A stretch of 64,000 bases of DNA, taken from contig CM066321.1 in NCBI GenBank assembly GCA_033807775.1, positions 235,096,350 through 235,160,349 on the forward strand, in the 5' to 3' direction. Positions 47,057 through 58,687 of the stretch are shown here, one piece after another. A program made the translations under genes and the position numbers. A model generated the notes under the pieces. That model had not been told where the DNA came from, did no database searches, and worked only from the letters and a program-made list of their open reading frames with translations. Positions within the stretch are counted from its first letter, which is position 1. The number at the start of each line of letters is the position of its first letter. The stretch comes from Saussurea involucrata (Eukaryota > Streptophyta > Magnoliopsida > Asterales > Asteraceae).

Positions 47057-50000
47057 CCATTGCGTAATGGGTCCTTTCTTGTTAGACTTAGGGGTGTTAA
47101 CAGGCTTTCCTACTGGCTTTCCATTCTATGATGGTGTGCCAGAGGTCTTTTTCTGTGTATTCTGAACAGTCTTGGGATTTTTCCTTTGAGCTGACTGATT
47201 CAGAACACAGTGGGGACCATTCAGGTGATTTTGCAATTTAAGCAGAAGTTGAATACAATTGCAATTAATGGAACATGATGATTGATGCAAATTGTTGTTT
47301 TTATTCAAAATCTGTTGTTTGAATGGTGCTTGAAAAACTTTAGGACCAGATGTCTTTGCATACATTCTGTCCTGGTTTTGCTTCTTGAAATTGCCGTTTT
47401 TCTTTGGAACATACTCACTTGACCAAAAAGAGTTTCTTCTTTGATTTACAACAGAGGCAGAAATAGGTCTGTCATTTACTATCCACTTGCCCTTCTGCTA
47501 TGGTGTAAATCTGATTGGTTTGTAGACAAAGGGAACTGAAGTTTGATTCATAGAAACGTTTTTAGCTTTCTCTCTTGTCTTGTCTTCTATCTCAGTAGAA
47601 GAAAGAAATTTGATACCTTTGTTTTGAAAAGCAGGAACTGGTATGAATCTGGGTTGTTTCTTAAAGAATGATACATTTTTCAAAGTTTCAGATTCAACAG
47701 AAGCTCGCTTGGGTTTGTGTAAAACAGTCTCTTGAGCACAACAAATTTGCTCATCCACATCAGAATCAGAATCACTGTCAGAGGCTAGAAAGTCTCTGGT
47801 GGCTCTGGTGGTAGACTCTGAGGGTATCACAGAGATATCAGCTTTGGCAGACTTAAACTTTCTCAACTTGGGTTTTAATGCATCAGAAACAACATTTCCT
47901 TCAGAACTCTTTTCAAATCCTCCTCAAAAGATGTTCTACTTGTTTCAGAAGTAGGAGAGAAGACTGGGGCTTCAGGGTTGAGCTTGCTCTGTGGTTTAAC
48001 ATCAGAGGGTTCATCCACAGAAGTGACAGACTTCTGTCCCTTAAAAGAGTTAAAGTTGAAACTCTCTTTAGGATCCAGACTTTTACCAGAATTAGGAAGT
48101 ATGATTCTAGCTCTTCCTTGATCAAGAATAAATTTTGAAGATGGTTTTATAACCTTTTCTTGATCCAAGGAGTCCTAGCTGACATTTCTGAAATTAAGTC
48201 TCCTGGTCCTTGAAAATACATCTGAGTTTTTGATTCTCTTGAAAGCTGCAGTACCAGAGATCACATCTTCCTGGATCTTCCCAACACAGAAGGCAGAAGA
48301 CAGAGATGTCTTCTTTCTTCCATTATAGGGAGCAAGGTCACTGAAACCAAGACCTTGTGTATCCTTTTGAGAGTTTATCTTGATGTGCACATCTTGTGCA
48401 TCCTGGTACTTTTTGATTTGAATTTCTTTCCTTTGCAGGGATTGATGCAAAACCTCCCTTTCTCTTTGAGAATAATCTTATAAAGCAACAGAGTTAAGTC
48501 TTTCGGTTTCTGACTTCTTAACCTCTTCAGTCTTTTATTTCAAAACTTCCTCAAACTCTTTAACTTTTTCAAAAAAGGTGTTTTCCTTTTGTTTCTGCAA
48601 AATCTCTAGCTCAGACTTTTCTTTAAAGATTTCTTCCTTTTCTTGTTCCAAGAGAGTTTTTCTCTCTTGTAAAAGGGCAGATCCTTTTGAGTTATCTTTC
48701 TCAATTCCTTTTCCTCTGAAAGTTTTTGTTTTAAAAGTTGAAATTCTTCTGTTAACAAAGAAATGTGCATTTCCAACTCAGAGTCAGATTTTGATTCAGA
48801 AGCAGAACATACCTTGGCACTGGGTCTGGTGGTCTCCAGCGCTCTTTCATTTGGATCTGTTACAGTAAGAGCGTATGCATTTTGAGACAGATCTTCCTCT
48901 GTTGTTTTCTCTGGCATCTCTTAGTCATCCAATCTGCTACCTCTAGACTCTCATCATCCACAGCAACTCCGCATAAATTGGCCTGCTCTGGTTCATCATC
49001 AGAGGACGAATCAGAGATCCAATTCTCCATCTCAGCAACATAGCTTATTTCTCTGTAATTGTACTTGTATTTGTTCTTGTAGTAATCCTGGTCTTTTACC
49101 AGTTTACCTCTACAATTTGCAGATAAATGGCCAGGTTTGCCACATCTAAAACAACGTCCATCATTCTGATTGATGGGTTGGGCAGCATCGGTTTTCTGAG
49201 GTGTTGGAGCATTATACTTCTATTGTGGTTGAGGTCTCTGCTCTTATGGAGCTCTGTTCTGGTGGGTAGGTGCAGCGTAACCTCTTTTATCATTTTTCTC
49301 TTCTCTCTCGTATCTTCCTCTTCTATCAAATACCTTGTTGCCGAATCTCTTGTTAAAATTTTGAGTTATTAACGCAAGAGATTGGGCAAAAGCATTTATA
49401 TCATCATCCTCTGATGAACTTTCTTCACCATCACTTTCAGCTACTAGACTCTTCTTACCCTTCTTTTTCACAAACTTCTCTTTCTTCTTCTCTCTACTAG
49501 AGCTCTCTCTGTTGGACTTTCCTTCTGTGGGATTCTTTGAATTAGAAACCAAAGTGATTGGACCTGCAATGGTGGATTTTCCTTTCTGTTTGACAACATC
49601 CTTCTCTTGTGCGGCAAGAGTGCCATGCACATCGGTAAGAGACCATGCATCCAAATCTTGATTAGCTTGTAAAGACATGGACAGATTTAACCATTCATCG
49701 TTTAAACTTTTCAAAAACAGAACATTGTTATCTTCCTTCGACCTAACAACCCCACACTTTTTGCATTTGTTTATCAAAACATTAAATCTGTTGTAGGTTT
49801 GTTGTAGGGTTTCCTCAGGAAGTGCCTTGAAATCGTTGTATTCGTTAATACATTGGGTCCTTCTATTCTTTTGGGTTTTGATACCACCCTCAAGTTGATT
49901 AAGAAGCTGATCCCAGATTTCTTTAGCAGTAACACATGAATCTAGTTCTTGAAATATATCGCTGGGAATGGCCATAATCAGAATTCTAAATGCCTTAAGG

Positions 50001-50278
50001 TCATTTTCCATTTTTAGCTTCTCTTCATCAGTAAACCCGGTGGTTTTAACTTCGAAGTGAGCAGGAATCTCAGCTGTTGTTTGTGTTGCGGGTACACGAG
50101 GGACAAAAACCATGGGTTGGAATGGTCCATCATTGACAGATCGCATTAAATCTCTGTCCATTCCATCAAGGAAGTTAACCATCCTAATTTTCTACTGAGG
50201 ATATTCAGCTCTCAGAAGAGTAGGAGGTTTAGTCAGAGAACCAGCAGTATAGATGGCATTTATGTTGTTATTAGCCAT
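47057..50278 (-). pseudogene. gag: C2 gag
   Basis: ATG at 50278. TAG at 50193-50195 stops it after about 28 codons, where Trp is expected. The open frame resumes at 50182 (MVNFLDGMDRDLM) through the UBN2-like domain (CVTAKEIWDQLLNQLEGG, LPEETLQQTYNRFNVL) to about 49240. The first CCHC box (CFRCGKPGHLSANC) is at about 49150, then a coiled coil (48917-48606 region, EFQLLKQKLSEEKELRK) and basic low-complexity parts. The second CCHC region near 47300-47200 is degraded. The end GPITQWVPKRN plus TAA borders the 30-nt boundary segment. Several additional frame changes are present. Confidence 0.85.
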
Positions 50279-50548
50279 TTTGAAGGAAAAAACAGAGTAA
50301 TATGGTTTCAAAAGAGTTTAAACTGAAAGTGAATGAACAGTAACCAATGGAACAATAACTTTGAGTAGAAAATATCTTTAAACTTGCTAGAAAACTTTAA
50401 ACAAAGTTAAACGAACTCTGAAAACTTGTTTTAAACTTGAACAGTAAAAACAGAGTATTCTATGAAGCTTAAAAAACACACACACACAATCAACAACTAT
50501 GAATCAACCTTGGTAGATTGGATCGTTTGATTTAAGCAAATCAAAGGA

Positions 50549-50560
50549 GCTCTGATACCA
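50549..50560 (-). other. C2 primer binding site (tRNA-iMet)
   Basis: Minus-sense TGGTATCAGAGC two bases after the 5' LTR. Confidence 0.93.
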
Positions 50561-50562
50561 AC

Positions 50563-51297
50563 TGTAGGTTCCCAGATTCACGTTGTATCACATAAATGGT
50601 AAGAAATAGACAGCGGAAACATTATATAAAGTGATTAAAATGTGAGTGATTGTGTAATACGATAATGTAACAGTGAGTATCAAATATAGAACAGTAAAAA
50701 TGATAACAAGATCAAATATAATAAGCTGCTCGTATATTGATAATATGAATAACACCAAGAATACGTTCAAGTGTGTGTATTCGGAAATCTCACAGGGAAC
50801 AAGATCGTACGGAGGTAGTGCTATGGAATGTTTCAGTGTGTGCTCTAACAATTGTGGAAAACTATTCTTCCAAAAGCTTACAATTGTTGTTCCACTACCT
50901 CTCTATTTATAGCCTGATAAAGCATTAGGCAGTGTACTATCTAACCCTGGAATGACACGTGGAAAGTGTATCTTCGTCCTTTTAGGGCTTACGTGGAAAG
51001 TACGAACATGTGTCTAACACTTAGAGATTTCTACGAGACTTATGCTTCACATAGGTCTTCAGTCACCAGAGCTCTTACGCCAGAGCTCTGTTGGTCTTCT
51101 TGTGTAAACGGTTCTTCTGTTGAATAGAAGAAGTCTTCTGCTAGAGCTCTGTCGAGCTCTGTTGATTCCGCCAGAGCTCTGTCGAGCTCTGTTGGTCTTC
51201 TGGTTGAACTTCTTCTAAGTCTTCTGCTGGATCTCTGGTGGTCTTCTGACTTGTACTATTTTCAATACTTTTACATAAGAGATACTTGGGGCTAACA
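50563..51297 (-). repeat. C2 5' LTR
   Basis: 735 bp. Minus-sense TATA box GCTATAAATAGAG at about 50902-50914. The AGAGCTCTG palindrome cluster (51065-51200) lies upstream of the TATA box, where regulatory sites would be expected. Confidence 0.95.
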
Positions 51298-51500
51298 GTA
51301 AGACTTTTGCAGCTGTCCTATTTCCTCCAAAGTGACCACCACATGGACCTTTATGGCAATGATGTAAAATGGATGTCACTTCTTCCTTTGGGATGCACCT
51401 TCTTATCACCTGATCTGTACAAATCTGAAACAAAAACGGATCATCCCACAGAAACCTTTTGGAATAAAAATGAGTTTCTTTCTTTGATGTTTATTAAGTT
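51298..51500 (-). pseudogene. pol: A1 integrase zinc-binding region
   Basis: Minus-strand Athila sequence: SKRFLWDDPFLFQICTDQVI followed by RRCIPKEEVTSILHHCHKGP and CGGHFGGNRTAAKVLL, i.e. the RNase H-integrase junction and first His pair of the H2C2 zinc finger. It continues at 33188 after removal of C2. A stop lies near 51495, at or beyond the C3 boundary. Confidence 0.85.
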
Positions 51501-51785
51501 CCTTGTGAGTTCCAGATTAGTACATACACAATGAAATCAATAGAATAGATCAGTCAATATGATTCCAACTTGTCATCCATATATCTTTGATTAAACTTTC
51601 AGAGAATTCTTTACAGATGATCAAGAGTTGATTTGAACGATTAACCTATCACAATACGCTTAACACACTATTTATACTAAGGCCTAAGCTGAAGAGGCCC
51701 ATGGCCCATTACATCAATTGAGCCCAAAATAGAAAATTACAATAAATCCCCTTTAACTTCTATTCAACAAGATTTATCCCTAACA
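51485..51785 (-). repeat. C3 3' LTR (left limit approximate)
   Basis: Inner end is certain: PPT then TGTTAGGG (minus) at 51785. Minus-sense TATA box TATAAATAG near 51668-51677. About 300 bp. No second copy in the window, so the outer end is estimated. Confidence 0.65.
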
Positions 51786-54106
51786 ATCTCCCCCTTTGAA
51801 TTGAAGTTCAAGTTCTTGCCAGTTTGGAACATATCTCTTCCGGAGTGCGAAGTGAATCTCGAAGCTTCGAATGGCTTTGCGGTAGTCGATGCGGTCTTCA
51901 AGTATTTCCAAGGCTTCTCGGGCGTTTGATTCATTTTGGTTGGCTGTAAACGCTTTCCGAAGATCTTTTTCCTTGGTGATGATATCTCTAAGTGCATCTC
52001 TGACTTTTAGCAACGTACCATCACAGAATATGTCAACTTGGCTGAATCGGAGAAACTTCTTTTCCTTTTGCTCGTTGAGATACACAATTCCAAATTCTGG
52101 TTGAAGAAGCAGTGAATGTTCGGGGTACATCTTTAATTTGGGTGCATTCTGATTCGGTTTCAACAGGTTTATCTTCTTTGAACGGTGCTCGACTCCCATC
52201 TGAAAATCTGTGATGTAAGATATCAGGACTTTGTGGAGCGGGAATCGTCTGACAGCCTCGAGCGCTTTGGTGACATGTATCGGTCGGATAGTTCGGGTTC
52301 AGAGGTCTTTCAAAAGAGCGTGGAAGTCATTCAGTCTGAGGTTCTTAAAGTCTTCTTCGGAGAATCTCCATTCATTTCTGTCTTCGTGTCGGACGGTAAA
52401 TACTGGAAACATAACTCTAAGAATTCGGCCGGTTTGGATGTTGAGAACTTCGGTTATTTTGTGCTTTGTTCGGACTTGGCTAACTGGTAGACACCTCTTC
52501 ATTACCTTTATGTATTGACTCTGGTAGTCTTTGTCAAACTTTGATATCCCAAGGCAGAAAGTTGGCTCGATCGGGCGTAACCTTTGAACGAATAACCACT
52601 TCAGGGAGTCCTCAAGGTAAGGAACGAGAATGATAATCTTCTCCCATCTGATAGGTTGCTGTGGAGGAGGTTGATCAGAAGCAGTCGGTTGTTGAGGAGA
52701 TGTCGGATGTAGTGGTGTAGAAGTCTCGGGAATCTGTGAAGTGTGGCCTGGAGTACTATAAAGATTTTGCAGCAGGAACTGGTCGTAGTCGATTTCATCA
52801 TCGGCATCGGTGGGAAAGATCAGATTAACCTCGAAGTTCATTGCACTGGCGGCTTTTTGATACCATGCGTCTTCGGTCTCCGGGTCGATCTCTGTATCTG
52901 GATCTATCAGGTCAAGTGCATCCCTTTCCGGTGCAGAATGTACGATCAATGCCTGTGAATCTCCCTCGGGATTTTCAACCGTTGGGTCTTCATCGTCTGA
53001 GATTTCCATGTCTATAACCATCTCAGCTAAGCTCAACTGGGCTTCAGGTTGTTCTTCGGTTTGTGCCACAGTAGATGGTTCCGGTTGAACCGTTGTTGTT
53101 GTTTCGGTGATGATTGGCTCAGACTCAGATAATCTTTGTCTTTTGTTCTCCCCCTCATGATGATCAGGATCATCCTGGTCATCGTGGCATCTCTTGAGTC
53201 CGACAACTTGACTATTGCATGTGTCTTCGAGTGAGGCAACTCTTTCGGACATGATAGTAACGGATTTCTGAACATCCTTAAGAGTCGTATCAAGCTGGTC
53301 CAATCGACTTGTTATGGATGACGGTGGGGCAGATACCTGGGAGCGAAGTACTGATATCAGGTCTGCTTCAGTGGAGGCGTCGGTGTTAGTATGTTGGAGC
53401 AGTTAGGCCAGGAGCATAGTTTTGAGGTTGTCCACCGAGTAAGATAGCTGAACGGGAGCCGATGGAGGTGTTGGTGCGGTTTCGGTTTCGACTATTTTTT
53501 CCTTCCCTTTGATCAAGCTCTTTACCTTGTCGAGCTCTGTGGTGAACTGCTCTTCCAGTGCCTCACAGACAGCCTTTAGGGCGCTGTCCAGATACTCCCA
53601 TGACAAAATGTCGGGTAAATTAACTCCGGGATCACTTAGATTGCCCGTTGAGGTAGCTGCCGTAGAGGTAGTACCACCTACGTTCACGGATGGCAACTGG
53701 GTGGCCGTGGTAGGATTTCCTTTCGATCCTCGTATTCCGCTCAAAGGCAGAGATACTACGGAAGTTCCGATCGGGTCACTAAGAGCATCGATGGTTGCAG
53801 TCTCGTCCTGTGTCCTAGCCGAAGAAATAATAAAATCAAGTGGCTCTAGACTCGATAGTGCACTGAATGAAGTCGAGAACGGGGGAGGTTGTTCTCTTGT
53901 TTCAATACCGATACTCTCCGAGTGAGAGACCAGTAGATTTTGTGCTATATCCCCGTGTAAATGTGAAACACTCAGCTATTGAGAGATGAGTGAGTGGCTA
54001 GGGGGGGTGTGCAATTGCGCCGCTAGGTCCACGACGGCTTCTTCAATACCTCGTCCCAACGGATGAGACGAGATAACAGATGTGGCTACCTGGCTGACGC
54101 TGGTTT
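51780..54106 (-). pseudogene. C3 env-like ORF, C-terminal part
   Basis: Continues the env-like reading after S1. Contains a Ser/Thr/Pro-rich part, GVNLPDILSWEYLDSALKAV, a coiled-coil segment (TTLKDVQKSVTIMSERVASL), an acidic region, and a structured part with WEKIIILVPYLEDSLKWLFV and RRNEWRFSEEDF-like sequence (52600-52300). The last domain is DIITKEKDLRKAFTANQNES to QELELQFKGGDC. Stops near 53985, 53403 and a frame change near 52250-52200 break it. The final TAG (51780-51782) lies inside the LTR. Confidence 0.75.
51786..51797 (-). other. C3 polypurine tract
   Basis: Minus-sense CAAAGGGGGAGAT directly before the LTR. The env-like frame reads through it (F-K-G-G-D) and stops at a TAG inside the LTR. 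Confidence 0.85.
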
Positions 54107-54405
54107 TGTAACACCTCAATTTTTATAAAGTGTTACGTTTGGTTTATTGAATAATTTGAGTAAAATTATTTGATAGATTAATTTTAGAGTTTATCCCCGA
54201 GTAAGTTACGTTATTTGTTTTATTGGAATTATAAGTTAATGGGTAAGCTTTAATTTTACTTTATAAGTTGGAGGGTTAAAGTTGCCAATAGATGAAACTA
54301 TGGGGGTGGAGGTGGTCAAAGTGGTGAAACCACTTAACCCACCGCCTCATTTTAATTGTATAGATGAATGCGATGGTTTTGTTCATTTTTGGCATTTTAG
54401 ACTTT

Positions 54406-54428
54406 TGTGTGTGTGTGTGTGTGTGTGT
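54406..54428. repeat. (TG)n microsatellite
   Basis: About 11 TG units inside S1. Confidence 0.95.
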
Positions 54429-54726
54429 TACTCTCGGCAAAGAAGAGAAGAAGGATGCAGATTTTTATCAAGGAAATTTAAGGGTTCAATTTGGTGAAGA
54501 CAAAGGTATGATCTTCATTTTAATTACTTCTTTTATGTTATGAAGCTTTCTATTGAGTTAGAATTTGGATTATGATGTTTTTGAAAGATATGTAAACAAC
54601 TGGGTTCATAAGTCTTTTCTCATTGTAACCTTAAGCATATCTGCAAATTTATAGAACTAGATATGGCTTAAAAGTATCAGTTTTGGTCTAAAATACGTTT
54701 ACTGTTAGTTGAGATAAGTATGAACA

Positions 54727-54990
54727 GGTTAGTTGCGATAAGGTTGATTGTTGCGATAAAGATGATTGTCGCAACACGCTGGTTGCGATAAAATAGTATG
54801 TCGCAACAGTTGGTTGCGATAAGTTTGAATGTCGCAATAGTTGGTTGCGATAAGAAGGGTTATGTCACAACAGTTGGTTGCGATATGATTGTTATATCGC
54901 AACAGTTGGTTGCGATAAGTGTGATGTTGCAAATAGTGGGTTGCGACAAGTGAAGGTGTATTTCCTTTGGGTTGCGATAAGTGACGAGAT
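54727..54990. repeat. Tandem array of GTTGCGATAA / TCGCAAC units in S1
   Basis: Eight or so imperfect units of about 35-40 bp. Each pairs TTGCGATA with a following TCGCAACA, so every unit can form a short stem. Limited to S1. Confidence 0.85.
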
Positions 54991-55384
54991 TTTGGGTTAT
55001 TTAGGATTTTTAGTCTTTTAAGAGTCCTATTCAGTAGATTGATACGAGTACAATATGTATTTGGATATTTCAGACTTTGTGAAGTTTGGTGACGGAAATC
55101 TTTACAGTTGTTAAGAAGTGAAGTAAGAAGGTCATTATTGCTATCGGGTGAGTTCATTCTTACCTTACCCTTTTTATAACGAATTTAAATTATGGTAAGG
55201 TACATTTTTATAATGAAATGTTTTCTGGATGAATTTTGATGGATGATTATACGAGGTAAAATTGGTTATCTTTAAATTAATGGTATTGCTTAATTTCATT
55301 AACGTTATTTGAAAATGATTTATATTAAGCAATAATCTGCACGAGTACGGTTAAGTGTAATGGATCCATAGGCACTAGCTTTAT

Positions 55385-55665
55385 ATGAACACATGGAATA
55401 TGCGTGGATTAATCGTAATTCCAGTGTGTATGATAAACGTGGAATAGGCGTGGACTAATCGTAATTCCCGTTTAGGTGAAATGAGGAATAGGCGTGGAAT
55501 AATCGTAATTCCCATTTCATGTTGATGAGAAATCATGGGATAGGCGTGGACTAATCGTAATTCCCGATTTCTATAGGAAGAAAAGAGATAGGCATGGTTT
55601 AATTGTAATCTCTACTTCCTTTCCATGAAATAGGCATATACTAATTGTAATTTCTTGGATATGAG
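55385..55665. repeat. Tandem array of GGAATAGGCGTGGACTAATCGTAAT units in S1
   Basis: Six imperfect units of about 45-60 bp, each holding ATAGGCGTGG-ACTAATCGTAATTCC with variable spacers. Confidence 0.85.
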
Positions 55666-55871
55666 CATTAATCTGGAATCCGTGGAGATTCGTAGTGGGC
55701 TCTTGAACGTGATATCATAACTGACTTAGTATTAGTTATATTCATGGAATCGGGTATGATCCCGTCATCGCGAGATGTTTTTACGCATGGTAAGAAAGAG
55801 GGTAAACCAGGTTTATTATGTCTTGTTTACATTGATTTTAAAAGTATTATTTTGAAACCGAATGTTCTCAC

Positions 55872-55885
55872 TAGGCGTTAGCCTA
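55872..55885 (+). other. Conserved LTR hairpin TAGGC-GTTA-GCCTA
   Basis: Perfect 5-bp stem with a GTTA loop, 306 nt from the 3' end of S1. The same 14 bases occur in the D1 LTRs (15789-15802, 22103-22116) and, inverted, in the D2 LTRs (6355-6368, 9973-9986), always followed in LTR sense by A and preceded by CTCAC. Confidence 0.9.
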
Positions 55886-56196
55886 ATCGTTTCAAAATAT
55901 ATTTTCTTACCAGGTACTAGCTCGGGAAAGTAATGGGATGTGGGACGAGAGCTTTTGAGATATCGGAGAAGTTAATTAACGCAATGAGGCTTTTTGATGG
56001 ATTGCTTAGATAACCCAATTAATCTAATTATAGTGACATGATTAGATTAATAGGTTATTTGGAGAATTCAATATTTGTAAATATGACCCCTCATAGTTAA
56101 TTCTCTGCTTGTGTATAAAGTTTGGAAGATTTTATGTTTAATCTTGTTAAAAGTTTGAGGTTCAAATTGGCCCTGATTTTAGGGTGTTACAGGTTT

Positions 56197-57757
56197 AGAT
56201 TCGCTCACGAGCTTCTCTAGATCTTAGGCTCGTTCTCTCATGATTCGTTTTCGATCTCCATTCTCTCCGACTCTCCTGTTCTAGATTTTCAACTAATTCT
56301 CCCTCCTCTCTCCTTGTGTCTCCCGTAATAGGCTGGGATGTAGGAATGATGGGAGGTGTGGGTGAGTCAGAAGGAGATCCTTCAGTCAAGGGTGGTTGAC
56401 TTCCGATACGGATAGGAATTAAAGAAAGGCGTATGGCATGGTTCGTATCGTAGTCGGTTGTCTCGGAATCCAATGCTTCTGTTTGTCTGGGCGGTAAAGG
56501 TGGCTCAGATGTGTCCGTTACGGGGTCACGATCAAGCAATGGTGTGGCAGATACGACTTAGACCTCGTGTAAGGATGTCGACGGTCCGGCTTCAGTCGTG
56601 GTTTGGGTGGTTTGTATGCGGGGTTGTTGGCTGGTTTCGGGTCGGCTAGATTGGGTAGTACTAGCATGCGTATCCAATGCACCGCCAGCGCCTGTTCCCT
56701 TCCCATGATGTACTCTTAACACACCCCATCCGGGAGCCCCAGCTACCCGGACTCTACCTCTACGAGTCCTTGGACCCTCACGCCTCTCAGGTCTAACTCC
56801 CTGGGGAGGTCCCTCCCATTCTGGCTGGACCACAGGAGCACCTATGCCTATCGCCTGTCTATACGCTATCACACTTGATGCATTGGGGTCCGCATGTACC
56901 AGTAGGGCTTCGGGTAAAGCCATTGGTTGGGCGTTGGACGGGTTGCGAATCACAAGATAGTGTAAATTGAAAGGAGGACATACCGGGTGGTTTATGCGTC
57001 GCGGTATGTTCTGATTCGCTTCCATGTGTTGACGGATGGCCAACGATAGGAATCTGGGGTATGGTAGGAACTTCTTTTCTTTTGTTCCACCGATCGCCCG
57101 GATGGCCTTAACTAGTTCACGCCAGATGATCAGTGCGAAATCTATGTGGCGATTGTAGCATACGGCGTGGAAGAGCCGTAGGAAGTCGCCGGTGCACTGG
57201 TCAATCCCCTTCCATCTTGATGATAGACACCTGCTCAGAATCGTGAAAAGTGTGTACCAAATGGGCGCTAGGTACTTTCGGTTGAAGGTCGACGGACGGT
57301 TGAGCGCGTAATTGTAGCCGAGAGCGCGAATGTCGGCGCAGAGAGTGTCCTCGGATACCACGGGGTCGTATGCAACATGGCCGCCGACAGTGGCCTCAGG
57401 TAAGGACAATAGTCGTCTGAATGAGTCTGGAGTTAGCGCGAACGAATGTCGATCGATCATCGCCGTGATCTTCTGAGTATTGAGTGCCGTGACTACTCAG
57501 GCAGTACGCCAGACTTGGTAAACGTACAGGACAGGAACGTCGGTTGTGGCAGTGAGTGCCTCTCGAAGTGGATGGCCAAGAAGAATGTCCACAACCACAC
57601 GATGTTGTGGTCGGAACTCGGCAGCGTCTAAGTGATGGTTGTTTGCCACGAGTTCAATGCCATGGTCTACTGGTACCAAGGCATTGTCTGCTTCTTCGTC
57701 AATGAATTCCTCTTGAGGAGGAATATTCTCTTGTGGAGGTTGTTGTTGATCCGCCAT
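56197..57757 (-). pseudogene. C3 env-like ORF, N-terminal part
   Basis: ATG at 57757 begins MADQQQPPQENIPPQEEF, followed by the conserved block PLREALTATTDVPVLYVYQV. A stop/frame change near 57490 precedes the main part (from 57460): FALTPDSFRRLLSLPEATVG, YNYALNRPSTFNRKYLAPIW, YTLFTILSRCLSSRWKGIDQ, LRLFHAVCYNRHIDFALIIW. This is the same fold region as C2 FLGYNKELNKIG...RNFDYASIL. A Pro/Thr-rich tail with another stop near 56560 continues to the S1 insertion. The role of Sirevirus env-like proteins is unknown and no membrane segment is evident. Confidence 0.82.
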
Positions 57758-57765
57758 TAGTATAC

Positions 57766-58561
57766 CTGAAAGACACGATGTTAGAATACAGGCGAATACA
57801 CAAGAGTGTCGATGCGTACCTTGGCAAATAGTGGCTCAATCTGAAGCAGATTGAGGACTGGCAGTGAGGAACGGGGTACAGGACTAATTGCACAGTGTCC
57901 GGACAAAATTCATCCGGGAAGCATAAGGTTACCGGACAACTGGAAGTATCCGGACAAATTGAATCATCCAGACAAACTGAGTTTTCTGGACAAAATTGAG
58001 TTACCGGACACATAAAGATACCGGACAAGTAAATACACCTGGATGGTTGATCTTACCGGAAACCACGAGGGTTTCCGAACAACTAGGATTTTCCGGATGT
58101 TCAAAGTAACCGGACAACCAAGAACATTCCGGATACCTGAACTTACCGAAAACAATTAAGTTCCCGGACTACCGGATGACTTGGTGTCCGGATGAGGTGT
58201 CTTACCGGATAAATATCTTAGGCATGAATGAACCCGGATATAATATCTAAATAGATGATGGTTACCGGGTAAGTTGAATGTGTCCGGATAGTTTGAGACT
58301 ATCCAGACGACATCCTGGCAATTCAAAATCATCCAAAAACCAAAACCAAATACAGATCTATGAGGGCTAGCAGAGTGTAATTGATGCACTAAGTAAAACA
58401 ATATCAACAATAGATCCAAAACACGGTTTGAATGGTCCGAATGTGGATCGACACGGACCCGAGGTTCGAAAACCCCAATTGGTCCTTCTGTGGGTCGATT
58501 CGACCGCAATTCGTGTGTGTGAATGATCGAAAAACATTGGAGGTCGATAGGAGAAACGTAC
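57766..58561 (-). other. Candidate 5' UTR intron of the C3 env-like gene
   Basis: Minus-sense donor CAG|GTACGT at 58564-58556 and acceptor GTGTCTTTCAG|G ending at 57766, nine bases before the ATG. 796 nt. Inside are over a dozen TCCGGA/CCGGACA/TTACCGG words (57890-58330). Confidence 0.5.
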
Positions 58562-58687
58562 CTGTGATTTAGAAGTTGAAATCGAATGAAATGGGTTGAA
58601 TCCGGTAGTTTCTGTGCGTGGGGTATTCGAGAGGGGTTTTGAGAGGTTTAGATATCCGGAAAAGTTGAAAAATAAAATAGGTTTCTG

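Larger units (their letters stand above)
33189..51297 (-). mobile_element. C2: complete Sirevirus-like Ty1/copia element with env-like ORF
   Basis: LTRs 33189-33924 and 50563-51297, perfect duplication GTAAG (33184-33188, 51298-51302), primer site at right, polypurine tract at left. Excluding T1 it is about 13.5 kb. Order in its own sense: gag, short boundary segment, protease-integrase-RT-RNase H, 1-kb spacer, env-like ORF, PPT, LTR. This layout is that of Sireviruses with an envelope-like ORF. Several nonsense and frameshift changes are present, though RT-RNase H is open. Confidence 0.95.
29623..51484 (-). mobile_element. A1: Athila-type Ty3/gypsy element, interrupted by C2
   Basis: Athila integrase pieces lie on both sides of C2 (32174-33188 and 51298-51500) and read continuously when C2 and one GTAAG copy are ignored. 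To the left of the integrase are a 3' untranslated stretch and a probable LTR starting TGTTAG at 29623. To the right the element is cut by C3. Most of gag-pol would lie beyond the window. The left boundary is inferred. Confidence 0.7.
54107..56191 (+). mobile_element. S1: solo LTR, Tekay-like family
   Basis: 2085 bp, starts TGTAACACCTCAATTTT and ends AGGGTGTTACA, flanked by the perfect duplication GGTTT (54102-54106, 56192-56196). No internal domain, so it is the product of LTR-LTR recombination. Shares with D1 and D2 the block TGGATCCATAGGCAC (55361-55375) and the hairpin TAGGC-GTTA-GCCTA (55872-55885), but most of its sequence is different. It interrupts the env-like ORF of C3. Confidence 0.93.

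Noticed and set aside
47126..47365. Clear second zinc knuckle in C2 gag
   Set aside because: Cys residues cluster (CSINCNC...HC) but spacing does not fit C-X2-C-X4-H-X4-C in one frame. Regarded as degraded.
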